DNA from: Acidobacteriaceae bacterium
GTDB lineage: Bacteria; Acidobacteriota; Terriglobia; Bryobacterales; Bryobacteraceae
Reading direction: 5' to 3'
DNA: 64,000 bases
Assembly (NCBI GenBank): GCA_020247055.1
Contig: JADCJL010000017.1
Coordinates: forward strand, 1 to 64,000
Part shown: one piece after another, positions 48,562 through 59,092 of the stretch
Layout: the number at the start of each line of letters is the position of its first letter
Numbering within the stretch: position 1 is the first letter of the stretch
Translations under genes and position numbers: made by a program
The notes under the pieces: model-generated
Told to the model about the DNA's origin: nothing
The model's input: only the letters and a program-made list of their open reading frames with translations
Database searches by the model: none

Positions 48562-50759
48562 GCGAAGTGATCTATCTCCTGCTCGGATGGGCCGCCACCG
48601 TGGGCGGATGTTACACACTCGGACGCATCCTGTGGACCCGCCTCGCCGCCCCCCTGCTGCGCGAAGAAGAGATCGCCTTCTCCTTCCTGCTCGGCGCGGC
48701 CGCCTACGCCATGGTGCTCTTCGCGCTCGGGTTCGCGCACGGCTACTACCGCGGCGTCTTCATCGCCCTCCCCGTGGTCCTCGGCCTGGCGGCGTGGCGC
48801 CTCGGCGCCCTCACCCTGCCCGCGGAGCGCCTCGCACCGCTCGAACCGGCCCTGCGCCGGCTGCTCTGGCTCCTCGGCGGACCCTTTGCCGTGCTCTATC
48901 TGAGCAACGCCATGGCGCCGGAGATCAGCCCGGACGGCTCGACCTACCACCTGGGCCTCGTTGCCCGCTACGCCCGCGAACACGCTCTGATTCCCGTCTA
49001 CACCAGCATCTATGCGGCGCTGAGCCAGGGCATGGAGATGCTCTTCCTGCCCGCCTTCTCCATCGGGCGCCATTCGGCGGCCGGCATGGTCCACGCCACG
49101 TTCCTGTTCCTGCTGCCGTGGATGATGCTCAACTGGGCGCGCCGCCGGGGCCACGCCACCGCCGGCGCGGCCGCCGCCCTGATCGTCTTCCTCACCCCCG
49201 TTGTCGGCGTCGACGGCATCAGCGCCTACAACGACCTCGCCGGGGCGGCCGCCGTGTTCGCCGTCTTCGCCCTGCTCGACCGCTGGGACGAATCCCGCGC
49301 CCCCGGCCTCCTGTACGCCATTGGCCTGTTGGCCGGCTTCTGCTACGGCATCAAATACACTCTCGCGCTGGCGGTGCCGTTAGCGCTGGCCTGGGTGGGG
49401 TGGCGCGAGCGCCGGTGGCGGCCCGTGCTCACCGTCGCCGCCTGCGCCGCCGTGATGATCCTCCCCTGGATGGCCCGCAACGCCGTCTGGTGGCACAACC
49501 CCGTGGCGCCGCTCTTCAACGCCTGGTTCCCGAATCCCTACGTTCACCAGTGGTTTGAACGCGAATACACGTTGTCGATGAAGACCTACAACCTGCCTTC
49601 GCGCTGGATGATCCCTTTCGAGGTCACGCTGCAGGGGCAGGCCCTCGGCGGTCGCCTCGGCCCCGTCTACCTGCTGGCCCCGCTCGCGCTCGCAAGCCTC
49701 CGCACCGCCCTCGGACGCCGTCTCCTGCTGCTCTGGGCCATCTTCACCGCCACCTACTTTTCAAACGTCGGCACGCGGTTTCTCATCCCCGGCCTGCCAT
49801 TCCTCACCCTGGCGCTCGCCCTGCTGCCCTGGCCGCGTCTGCTGCTCACGGGCGTTCTCCTCGCGCACGGCATCCTCTCCTGGCCCGATGCCATGAAGTG
49901 GTACGGCGAACAGCAGGGCTGGCGCCTTGAAAAGGTGGTCTGGCGCGAAGCGCTGCGCATCAAGCCGGCCGAGGATTTCCTCCGGAACCATCTCCCCAGC
50001 TATCCCATCGTGCGCCTCGTCGATGCCACCGTCCCCGCGGGACGGCGCGTGTTCTCCTTCCAACAGATCGCCGAAGCCTACTGCCACGCCGAAATCCTCG
50101 TCGGCTTTCAGTCGGCCCAGGGCGAGGTCTTCCGCGATGCCGTCAATAACGCTCTGCGCGAAGAGCGGAAGCCGGCGCTGCAGGTGCGCTACCAGTTCCC
50201 TGCCCGGCCGCTCTCGCAGGTGCGCGCCATCGTCAGCCGCGATTGGCCCGAAGCCCGCTGGAGCGTCCACGAAATGCGCGTCCTCCACGCCGGCAAAGAG
50301 ATTCCCCGCTCCCCGCACTGGCGCGCCACCGCCAGTTCCGCCCCCGAAACCGCCCCTCTGGCCTTTGACAACTCCCCCGTCACCCGCTGGAGCGCCGATG
50401 TCCCCTGGCGCCGCAACCATGGCCTGGCGCTCGATCTCGGACGGCCGCAAATGGTCGACGAGGTCGTGCTCGAAATGAGCCCGGACCAGCCGTGGGAAGG
50501 CATCGTGCTCGACGGCATCCCCGAAGCCAGAGTCTCGGCCCGCCACGTGCCGCCGCCCACCGGTCTCCGGCGCATTGTCATGGAGGAACTCCTTGCCCGC
50601 AACGTCCACTACATCGTCGCGGCCGCCGACGAGTATTGGTACCGCGATCTGCGCACCCGCATGGATTACTGGGGCATCGAAGAGCTCGGCACCCGCGGCA
50701 ACCATACGCTTTATCGCATCCTGCTGCCGGGGGAAAACCCGACGATAATGGTCAGGTAG
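48558..50759 (+). CDS. Integral membrane glycosyltransferase-like protein
   Basis: Protein of 733 residues. The first about 430 residues form ten or more hydrophobic helices with a short extracytoplasmic loop holding APEISPDGSTYHLGLVARYAREHAL, the acidic loop characteristic of GT-C lipid-linked sugar transferases (ArnT/PMT type). The remainder (about 430-733) is soluble; RATASSAPETAPLAFDNSPVTRWSA is discoidin-like. It probably glycosylates periplasmic or outer-membrane targets using a lipid-linked donor. ATGA overlap with the lipoprotein gene. Confidence 0.75.
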   Translation: MSEVIYLLLGWAATVGGCYTLGRILWTRLAAPLLREEEIAFSFLLGAAAYAMVLFALGFAHGYYRGVFIALPVVLGLAAWRLGALTLPAERLAPLEPALRRLLWLLGGPFAVLYLSNAMAPEISPDGSTYHLGLVARYAREHALIPVYTSIYAALSQGMEMLFLPAFSIGRHSAAGMVHATFLFLLPWMMLNWARRRGHATAGAAAALIVFLTPVVGVDGISAYNDLAGAAAVFAVFALLDRWDESRAPGLLYAIGLLAGFCYGIKYTLALAVPLALAWVGWRERRWRPVLTVAACAAVMILPWMARNAVWWHNPVAPLFNAWFPNPYVHQWFEREYTLSMKTYNLPSRWMIPFEVTLQGQALGGRLGPVYLLAPLALASLRTALGRRLLLLWAIFTATYFSNVGTRFLIPGLPFLTLALALLPWPRLLLTGVLLAHGILSWPDAMKWYGEQQGWRLEKVVWREALRIKPAEDFLRNHLPSYPIVRLVDATVPAGRRVFSFQQIAEAYCHAEILVGFQSAQGEVFRDAVNNALREERKPALQVRYQFPARPLSQVRAIVSRDWPEARWSVHEMRVLHAGKEIPRSPHWRATASSAPETAPLAFDNSPVTRWSADVPWRRNHGLALDLGRPQMVDEVVLEMSPDQPWEGIVLDGIPEARVSARHVPPPTGLRRIVMEELLARNVHYIVAAADEYWYRDLRTRMDYWGIEELGTRGNHTLYRILLPGENPTIMVR

Positions 50760-50770
50760 GAAAGGGAACT

Positions 50771-51724
50771 TTGGAACTCTATTTAGGCGTCGACGGCGGA
50801 CAGTCGAGCACGACAGCGCTGATTGGCAATGCGCACGGCGAAATTTTGGGCCGGGGCACCGATGGCCCCTGCAATCACGTCAAATCGGCGGCCGAAGGCC
50901 GCGACAAGTTCGTCCGCGTCATCGGCGGCTGCCTCGCCGAAGCCTGCCGTCAGGCCGGCGTCGATGCCGCCTCCGTCCGCTTTAGCGCCGCCTGCCTGGG
51001 CTTTAGTGGGGGGCCGGCCGACAAAGAGGCCATCCTGCGCGAGATCCTGCCGGCGGACCGGCTGCGGGTCACCACCGACGCCATGATCGCCCTCACCGGC
51101 GCCGCCGCCGGCGGACCCGGCATCATCGTCATCGGCGGCACCGGCTCGATCGCCTTCGGCCGCGACGCCGCCGGCCGCATCGCCCGCGCCGGCGGCTGGG
51201 GCTACATCTTCGGCGACGAAGGTGGCGCCTTCGACATCGCCCGCCAGGCCCTGCGCGCCTCCCTGCGCCACCACGAGGGCTGGGGCGCCAAAACGCTGCT
51301 CCACGATCGCCTGCTCGCCGCCACCGGCGCCCGCGACATGAACGAACTGCTGCATCTCTGGTACACCGAAGAGTACCCGCGCTCCCGCGTCGCCACCTTC
51401 GCGCCCCTGGTCGATCAGGCCGCCCGTGAGGGCGACCGCGTCGCCGCCGACATCCTCTCCCGCATGGCCCGCCAGCTCACCCTGCTCGGCATGGCCGTCC
51501 GCAATCAGCTGTTCAAAGAGGGCGACGAAGTCCACATCGCCCCCATCGGCGGCGTCTGGCAAAGCGATCTTCTGCTGCAGCACTTCACCAACTTTATCCA
51601 CGTCGTCGAAGGCAACCGCGTTGCGCCCCCCCGCTACGCCCCCGCCGTCGGCGCCCTGCTCGAAGCCTATCAACTTGCCGGCGTCACCCCGCGCCTGGCG
51701 AACGTTCCGGAGACCCACAAATGA
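50771..51724 (+). CDS. BadF/BcrA-type N-acetylglucosamine kinase-like protein
   Basis: Protein of 317 residues in the ASKHA (actin-like) fold. Phosphate motifs are LGVDGGQSSTTALI (N-terminal) and IVIGGTGSIAFGRD (second), with FGDEGGAFDIARQAL and APIGGVWQSDLLL. N-acetylglucosamine kinases and 2-hydroxyacyl-CoA dehydratase activators share these features; the absence of Fe-S cysteines of the activators favours a sugar kinase. The only near start is TTG at 50771, with GGGA upstream. It overlaps the peptidase gene by 4 bp (ATGA). Confidence 0.8.
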   Translation: MELYLGVDGGQSSTTALIGNAHGEILGRGTDGPCNHVKSAAEGRDKFVRVIGGCLAEACRQAGVDAASVRFSAACLGFSGGPADKEAILREILPADRLRVTTDAMIALTGAAAGGPGIIVIGGTGSIAFGRDAAGRIARAGGWGYIFGDEGGAFDIARQALRASLRHHEGWGAKTLLHDRLLAATGARDMNELLHLWYTEEYPRSRVATFAPLVDQAAREGDRVAADILSRMARQLTLLGMAVRNQLFKEGDEVHIAPIGGVWQSDLLLQHFTNFIHVVEGNRVAPPRYAPAVGALLEAYQLAGVTPRLANVPETHK

Positions 51725-53045
51725 AACTGCTCCTCCCGCTGCTCGCCCTCGCTCTGCCTCTCGCCGCCGCCGAACCCGACTGGGCGACCCTTGAACCCTA
51801 CGCGCTCAGCCTCCTGCAGCGCTACATCCAGATCCCCAGCATCAACCCCCCGGCCGACACCAAGACCGCCGCCGAGTTCCTCAAACGCGAACTCGAAGCC
51901 GTCGGCATCGCGGTTAAACTCTACGACACCGGCGATGGCAAGCTCATCAATCTCGTCGCCCGCGTCCCGGGACGCAACAAGGCCAAGAAGCCGCTCCTGC
52001 TGCTCAACCATCTCGATGTCGTCCCCGTCGATCGCAAAGCCTGGGGCCGCGTCGATCCCTTCTCGGGCGAAGTCAAAGACGGCTTTGTCTGGGGCCGCGG
52101 CACCCTCGACATGAAAGGCATCGGCATCATGCACCTGATGGCGCTCATCACGCTCAAAAAGGCCGGTCTCACCCCCGAGCGCGATATCGTCCTGCTCGCG
52201 AGCTGCGACGAGGAAACGGGCGGCGACAAGGGCGTCCGCTGGATGCTCGCCAACCATCCGGCCGACATCGACGCCGAATTCGTCCTCGACGAAGGCGGCC
52301 TCGGCACCCGCGATATCTTCCGGCAGGGTAAGCTCGTCTACGGCATCTCGGTCGCCGAAAAGCAGCCGCTCTGGATCCGCCTGCGCGCCACCGGCACCGC
52401 CGCCCACGGCTCGCAGCCCATTCCCGAGAACGCCAACATGATCCTCTACGCCGCCCTCGCCCGCGCCCTCGCCCTGCCCGAAGGCGGCAAGGCCAACGAC
52501 GTCGTCGAGTCCATGCGGAAAGCCAGCGGCGGTGAGTTCGCCGCCGGCAAGTTCACCGCCGCCATCCAGAAAAACACGATGACCCTCACCACTCTCCGCA
52601 GCGGCGTCGGCGACCCGCCCAAAGTCAACGTCATCCCCTCCACCGCCGAAGCCACCATCGACTGCCGCCTGCTGCCCGGCACCAACGCCGACGAGTTCGT
52701 CAGCGAACTCAAGGCCCGTATCAACGACCAGCGCATCGCCGTCGAACTCACCAATACCCCGCCCGGCGACCCCGGCACCTCCAACTACGAAACGGGCCTG
52801 TTCCGCGTACTCCGCCAGGTCATTCTCAAGTACCACCCCGACGCCGAAGTCACCCCGATGCTCGTGCCCTACTCCACCGACTCGACCAAGTTCCGCCACA
52901 AAGGCCTCCCCGCCTACGGCTTCACCCCGCTCGTCCTCCCCGGCCAGATCCTCGCCACCATGCACTCGGACGCCGAGCGGATTCCGCTCGATCAGTTCTA
53001 CACCGGGGTGCGGATGATGTTCGACGTGGTACGCTCGGAATTCTA

Positions 53046-53046
<1 letters not shown>
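51721..53046 (+). CDS. Exported M20 family metallopeptidase
   Basis: Protein of 441 residues. A signal peptide ([17 protein letters not shown]) precedes the M20 fold. The zinc ligands and catalytic acids are H97 and D99 (NHLDVVP), D130 (GRGTLDMKG), E164/E165 (DEETGG) and the DEGG and [10 protein letters not shown] motifs. M20 enzymes cleave small peptides or N-acyl amino acids. The dimerisation insert is present ([21 protein letters not shown]). ATGA overlap upstream and one-base overlap with pgk downstream. Confidence 0.88.
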
Positions 53047-54215
<1,169 letters not shown>

Positions 54216-54220
54216 CCGCG

Positions 54221-54261
54221 CTGGCCAGGGGGGCCGCACCGGCCCCCCCTCCACCGGCCAG
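54221..54261. terminator. Bidirectional terminator between pgk and DUF1501
   Basis: GGGGGGCCG (54228-54236) pairs with CGGCCCCCC (54240-54248) around the loop CAC. It is extended by CTGGCC (54221-54226) and GGCCAG (54256-54261). It lies between the stop of pgk and the stop of the convergent DUF1501 gene. No T-run follows on either side, so termination efficiency is inferred from stem strength only. Confidence 0.6.
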
Positions 54262-54262
54262 G

Positions 54263-55675
54263 CTAACTCACAATCGGCTTAATGACGTGCCCCGCCACGT
54301 CCGTCAGCCGGAAGTCCCGGCCCTGCGAACGGAACGTCAGCTTCGTATGGTCGAGTCCGAGCTGATTCAGAATCGTTGCGTGAATATCGTGGATCTCGAT
54401 CTTGGCCTCCACCGGCGAGAACCCGAATTCGTCGCTTCCCCCGTAGCGTACGCCCGGCTTGAGCCCGCCGCCCGCCATGAACATGCTGAAGCTGTCGATG
54501 TGATGGTTCCGTCCGATCTTGCCCTTCTCCCGCACCTCGCCCATCGGCGTCCGCCCGAACTCCCCGCTCCAAACCACCAGCGTCCGCTCGAGCAACCCCC
54601 GCTGTTTGAGATCCTTGATCAGCGCAGCCGAAGCCCGGTCCACCTCTTTGGCCACCTGGTCGAGCGGCTTGGTGATGTCGTCGTGGTGATCCCAGTCGGT
54701 ATGATACAGCTGCACAAACCGCACGCCGCGCTCGACTAACCGCCGCGCCAGCAGGCAGTTATTGGCATAACTCCGCTTGCCCGGCTCGGCGCCGTACATC
54801 TCGAGCGTCTCCTTGGACTCCTTTGAGAAATCAATCAACTCCGGGCCCGAGGTCTGCATCTGGTAGGCCATCTCGTACTGCGTGATGCGGGTGGCGATCT
54901 CGGCGTCTCCGGTCTCGTCGAGCTCCATCTGATTCAGGTCCTTGAGCACCTCAATCGTCTGCCGCTGCTGCTCCGGTGTCACCCCCTGCGGCGTCGACAG
55001 ATTTAAAATCGGGTCGCCGACACTGCGGAACGGAATGCCCTGAAACGACGTCGGCAGAAAGCCGCTTGACCACAGCGCCGCCCCGCTGCGCGGACCGCGC
55101 GGACCGCTCTGCAACACCACGAAGCCGGGCAGATCCTTCGACTCGCTCCCGATGCCGTAAGTCACCCACGCGCCCATCGAAGGGCGCCCGGCGCGGATGC
55201 TGCCGGTGTTGGCGAACATCTTCGCCGGTCCGTGGTTGAAGTTCTCGGTCGATACCCCGTGCAGCACCGTCAGGTCATCGGCAATGGAGCCCACGTGGGG
55301 CAGCAAATCGCTGAAATAGTGGCCCGAGTTACCGTAGCGCTGAAAGGTGCGGCGCGTGCCGAGCAGCTTCGGCGTCTCTTTCGAGAAGGTGTCCATAAAG
55401 GCGAATCGCTTGCCTTTGAGGAAGGAGTCCGGCGTCGGTTTGCCGTCCCACTGCACCAACTGCGGCTTGTAGTCGAGTAACTCGAGGTGGCTGGGGCCGC
55501 CGGCCATGAACAGGAAGATGACGCGGTCGGCCTTGGCCGGAAAATGCCCCTTGCCGGCGCCCATCAGGCCGTCGGCCAGCAGCGAAGCCAGGCCGAGTTT
55601 TCCGATGCCGAAGCCGCAATTACGAAATAACTGCCGGCGTGTCTGAAAGCGTGTCAGTCTGTTTTCTAGATCCAT
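54263..55675 (-). CDS. DUF1501 protein, second copy
   Basis: Protein of 470 residues. A twin-arginine N-terminus (TRRQLFRNCGFGIGKLGLASLLADG) precedes sulfatase-like text: VIFLFMAGGPSHLELLDYKP, HGVSTENFNHGPAKMF, RFVQLYHTDWDHHDD, RTLVVWSGEFGRTPMG, NHHIDSFSMFMAGGG. It shares these motifs with the copy at 22072, but is only moderately similar. It follows the PSD1 gene by five bases, so the two form one operon. Confidence 0.9.
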   Translation of the reverse strand: MDLENRLTRFQTRRQLFRNCGFGIGKLGLASLLADGLMGAGKGHFPAKADRVIFLFMAGGPSHLELLDYKPQLVQWDGKPTPDSFLKGKRFAFMDTFSKETPKLLGTRRTFQRYGNSGHYFSDLLPHVGSIADDLTVLHGVSTENFNHGPAKMFANTGSIRAGRPSMGAWVTYGIGSESKDLPGFVVLQSGPRGPRSGAALWSSGFLPTSFQGIPFRSVGDPILNLSTPQGVTPEQQRQTIEVLKDLNQMELDETGDAEIATRITQYEMAYQMQTSGPELIDFSKESKETLEMYGAEPGKRSYANNCLLARRLVERGVRFVQLYHTDWDHHDDITKPLDQVAKEVDRASAALIKDLKQRGLLERTLVVWSGEFGRTPMGEVREKGKIGRNHHIDSFSMFMAGGGLKPGVRYGGSDEFGFSPVEAKIEIHDIHATILNQLGLDHTKLTFRSQGRDFRLTDVAGHVIKPIVS

Positions 55676-55680
55676 GGTAG

Positions 55681-57921
55681 TTACTCTCGGGTCATGAACT
55701 CGTCAAGGTTGAGCAGGACGCGGGAGACCCCCGTCCACAGCGTCGTTTCACTGGCCCCGGGCGCCGAATCCCGCTGCTGGCGGACAAACCGGAGCAGGCG
55801 CTCGGTCTCGCGCGGGCGCGGCGTCCGCTGCACGGCCAGCTCGAACCCGTGCCGGAGCCGGGCGGCCTCCTCGGCCGGAGCCTCTTTGAGAATGCGCTGC
55901 GCCAGCGCGCCCGCAAACTCGAAGTTAGCCTCATCGTTCAACAGCGTCAACGCCTGCAGCGGCGAGTTCGACCGGATGCGCCGCGTGCATGAGGTAATCC
56001 CGTCGGCGGCATCAAACACGGTCAGGCTCGGGTGCACAGCGCTGCGCTGGAAGAAGGTGTACATGCCGCGCCGGTAGCGCTCCGGGCCCGTCGCCGTCTT
56101 CCACTCGCGCACCACCTGCGTCACGTTCAGCGCCCCGGCGGGAATCGGCGGGTAGAAGCTCGGGCCGCCCAGCTTTTCGGTCAGCAAACCGCTACTGACC
56201 AGAGCCGAATCGCGGATAATCTCGGCGTCCAGCCGCAGCCGGTTCTGCCGGGCCAACAGTTTATTCTCCGGGTCCACCATCGCGGCGTCCGGCCGCGGCA
56301 GCGAAGCCTGCTGGTAAGTGGCGCTGGTAACAATCAACTTATGCAGCGCCTTCTGGCTCCACCCGCTCTCGATGAAAGAGGCGGCCAGATAGTCGAGCAG
56401 CTCCGGGTGCGTCGGCCGGTCGCCCACCACCCCGAAATCGCTCTCGGTATCCACAATGCCGCGCCCGAAATACTTCTGCCAGACCCGGTTCACCGTCACC
56501 CGCGGCGTCAGCGGATTGTCCTTGGCCACCAGCCATTTCGCGAAATCAAGGCGCGTGGCGTTGGCCGGCATCGGCGGCAGGAACGAAATACCGCCCGGTT
56601 CAACCGGGCTGCCCTTGCGCGTGAAGTCCCCGCCCAGATGGATGTAGGACGGGCGCGGCGTCGGGCGCTCTTTCATGATCAGCGTACGGATCAGGTTCGG
56701 TTTCTGCTTGCGGATCTCGGCCAGTTCGTTGCGCAGGGCAATCAGCTTCGGATCCTTGTCCGCGTTCTCGGTAAGCGTCTCCTGATGTTTGCGGATCTTG
56801 AGCTCCCACTCCTGCACATCGGCATCCCATTTGGCCTGCCGCGCTTTCTCCTCTTCGCTGCCGATTTCAAGAAACGGGCGGTTGAAGTACTTCCGGTCGG
56901 CCTCCTTATCGATCTCGTCCACCCCGTTCCAGAACGCGAAGATCTGATAAAACTCCCGCTGCGTCACCGGGTCATACTTATGGTCGTGGCAGCGCGCGCA
57001 AGCCAGGGTCAGCCCGAGAAAAGCCGAACCCGTCGTGGCGACCCGGTCGGCCACCGCCTCGACGCGGTACTGCTCAAAGTCGATGCCGCCCTCGTAGTTG
57101 GACGGGGTGTTCCGGTGGAAGCCGGTGGCGATCAACTGCTCGGTCGTCGCATTCGGGAGTAAGTCGCCGGCGATCTGTTCAATTACGAACTGATCGAACG
57201 GCATATCTTTGGTCAGCGCCTGCAGCACCCAGTCGCGGTACGGCCAGATATCACGCGGCGCGTCAATGGTGTAGCCGTCCGTATCCGAGTAGCGGGCCAC
57301 GTCGAGCCAGTGCCGGCCCCAGCGTTCGGCGTACGCCGGCGAAGCCAGCAGCCGGTCCACCACCTTGGCGTACGCCGCCGGTGAATCATCTTTCAAAAAC
57401 GCTTCGAGTTCGGCCGGAGTCGGCGGCAACCCGGTCAGGTCCAGGTGTACCCGGCGCAGCAGCGTCCGCTTATCGGCCCGCGGCGACAGCCCCAGGCCCT
57501 TCTCCTGCAGCTTGGCCAGGATAAAGGTGTCGATCGTCGCCCCGGCTGGCTCCGGACGCACCGGCTGAAACGCCCAGTGTTTACTGGTCCGGCGTTTGGC
57601 CTGTAGGAACGAGGCGGGAGCCGGCATGCCGTCCTGCACCCATTTTTCGAGCACGGCAATGTCGGCGTCCGATAACTTCTTCCCGCCCTTGGGCATCTTC
57701 AGGTCGCCCGTATGTTTCACGGCCGCCACCAGAATCGGGGCCGCCGGGCCGCGATTGCCACCCTTCAGAATGGCCTCTTTGGAATCGAGCGCCAATCCGC
57801 CATTCACCGAATTGACGTTGTGGCAACCGGAGCAATTCTTCTTGAGAACCGCCAGGGCCTCCGCTCCGTCCTGCGCCATCAGCGGTAACGCTGCAAGGAA
57901 GATGAAACTGATTCGAAGCAT
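55681..57921 (-). CDS. PSD1 protein with N-terminal cytochrome domain
   Basis: Protein of 746 residues. A signal peptide precedes a PSC-type c-type cytochrome domain (haem motif CSGCH at C30, C33, H34; DSKEAILKGGNRG, LKMPKGGKKLSDADIAVLEKWVQDG), then DUF1549 (IDTFILAKLQEKGL, HLDLTGLPPTPAELEAFL, WGRHWLDVARYSDTDG, CARCHDHKYDP) and DUF1553 (PRVTVNRVWQKYFGRGIV, LQALTLLNDEANFEFAGALA). A predicted coiled coil lies between (about 360-410; KWDADVQEWELKIRKHQE). It lacks nothing relative to the usual architecture, unlike the copy at 19920. Confidence 0.9.
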   Translation of the reverse strand: MLRISFIFLAALPLMAQDGAEALAVLKKNCSGCHNVNSVNGGLALDSKEAILKGGNRGPAAPILVAAVKHTGDLKMPKGGKKLSDADIAVLEKWVQDGMPAPASFLQAKRRTSKHWAFQPVRPEPAGATIDTFILAKLQEKGLGLSPRADKRTLLRRVHLDLTGLPPTPAELEAFLKDDSPAAYAKVVDRLLASPAYAERWGRHWLDVARYSDTDGYTIDAPRDIWPYRDWVLQALTKDMPFDQFVIEQIAGDLLPNATTEQLIATGFHRNTPSNYEGGIDFEQYRVEAVADRVATTGSAFLGLTLACARCHDHKYDPVTQREFYQIFAFWNGVDEIDKEADRKYFNRPFLEIGSEEEKARQAKWDADVQEWELKIRKHQETLTENADKDPKLIALRNELAEIRKQKPNLIRTLIMKERPTPRPSYIHLGGDFTRKGSPVEPGGISFLPPMPANATRLDFAKWLVAKDNPLTPRVTVNRVWQKYFGRGIVDTESDFGVVGDRPTHPELLDYLAASFIESGWSQKALHKLIVTSATYQQASLPRPDAAMVDPENKLLARQNRLRLDAEIIRDSALVSSGLLTEKLGGPSFYPPIPAGALNVTQVVREWKTATGPERYRRGMYTFFQRSAVHPSLTVFDAADGITSCTRRIRSNSPLQALTLLNDEANFEFAGALAQRILKEAPAEEAARLRHGFELAVQRTPRPRETERLLRFVRQQRDSAPGASETTLWTGVSRVLLNLDEFMTRE

Positions 57922-57941
57922 TGTGGGTATCTTATCAAGAG

Positions 57942-59060
57942 ATGCTCAGCTTTGCGGCATTGTTGGCCGTAACCTTCTATGCCGATGTTTTGCCGATTCT
58001 CGAACGGCGCTGCCTGGGCTGCCACCAGGCCGGCGAGGCGGCGCCCATGGCCCTCGGATCGTTCGCCGCGGCGCGTCCCTTCGCCAAAGCCATCCGCGAC
58101 GCGGTGCTGCAGGCAACCATGCCCCCCGGCGGCGGCCTGCCCGCGGCCGAGGCCTCCGTCCTCCGCCAGTGGGCCGCCCGTCCCGCCCCCGGCCCCGGAG
58201 CCCGTCCCGCCGTACTCCCCGTCCGGCCCTCCGTGCGCGACGATCTCACCCTCCGCATGCCCGCACCCTTTCCGATCGCCCCCGGCGCTACGGTCGACTA
58301 CCAGCACTTCGTCCTCCCCACCGGCCAGACCACGCCGCGCTGGATTCAGGCCATCGAGATCCGTCCCGGCAACCGCCGCGTCGTCCACCACGCCGTTGCC
58401 TTCGTCCGCACGGCGCGCAGCGAGTTTCTGCGCGGCGGCCGGCTCTCGGTGGAAGACGAGGTCCTCGGCACGTACCTGCCCGGCGAAGGCGTGCTGCGCT
58501 GGCCCGCCGGTCAGGCGAAACTGCTCCCCGCGGGCGCCGAGATCGTTCTGCAGATGCATTACACCGCCACCGGGATGGCCGAAGAGGATCAGACCGCGGT
58601 GCGCCTCGAATTCGGTCCTCCGCCACGCGAGCGCGTCTATACCCTCTCCGTCGCCCAGTGGGATTTCGCCATCCCGCCCTTCGCCCCGGCCCATCCGGTC
58701 ACCATCGAGTTCCCGGTGCAGACCGGGGTCCGCGTGCTGGCCGTCACCCCCCACATGCACCTCCGCGGCCGCAGCATGCGGGTCACCGCCGGCGATGCCG
58801 TCGTCCTCGACCTCCCGCGCTACCGCTTCGACTGGCAGCTGCGCCGGGTCCTGCCGCGGCCCGTTGAGTTGGCGGCCGGCGAGGTGATTCGGGTCGAGGC
58901 GACTTTTGACAACTCGCCCAACAACCCCCGCAACCCCGACCCCGCCGCCACCGTGCGCTGGGGCGAGCAAAGCTGGCAGGAGATGATGGTCGCCTTCGTC
59001 GACGTCGCCATTCCGGCGGCCTGGCCCCCCGCGGCGATCTACCGCCCGAAGCGCTTCTAG
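57942..59060 (+). CDS. Copper type II monooxygenase homologue (PHM/DBM fold)
   Basis: Protein of 372 residues. A short signal segment is followed by a cytochrome-like motif (CLGCH at 24-28) and two half-barrels with the PHM/DBM-type copper ligands: VVHHAVAFV (H149, H150), LQMHYTATG and TPHMHLRGRSM. These are the ascorbate-dependent copper monooxygenases. An active hydroxylase is plausible but not certain, since the methionine ligand of the second site cannot be assigned. TATCTT lies eight bases before the ATG. Divergent from the PSD1 gene with a 20-bp gap. Confidence 0.8.
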   Translation: MLSFAALLAVTFYADVLPILERRCLGCHQAGEAAPMALGSFAAARPFAKAIRDAVLQATMPPGGGLPAAEASVLRQWAARPAPGPGARPAVLPVRPSVRDDLTLRMPAPFPIAPGATVDYQHFVLPTGQTTPRWIQAIEIRPGNRRVVHHAVAFVRTARSEFLRGGRLSVEDEVLGTYLPGEGVLRWPAGQAKLLPAGAEIVLQMHYTATGMAEEDQTAVRLEFGPPPRERVYTLSVAQWDFAIPPFAPAHPVTIEFPVQTGVRVLAVTPHMHLRGRSMRVTAGDAVVLDLPRYRFDWQLRRVLPRPVELAAGEVIRVEATFDNSPNNPRNPDPAATVRWGEQSWQEMMVAFVDVAIPAAWPPAAIYRPKRF

Positions 59061-59092
59061 ACCGCCGGAATCAGCTCGCCCGGGCCGCCCCC

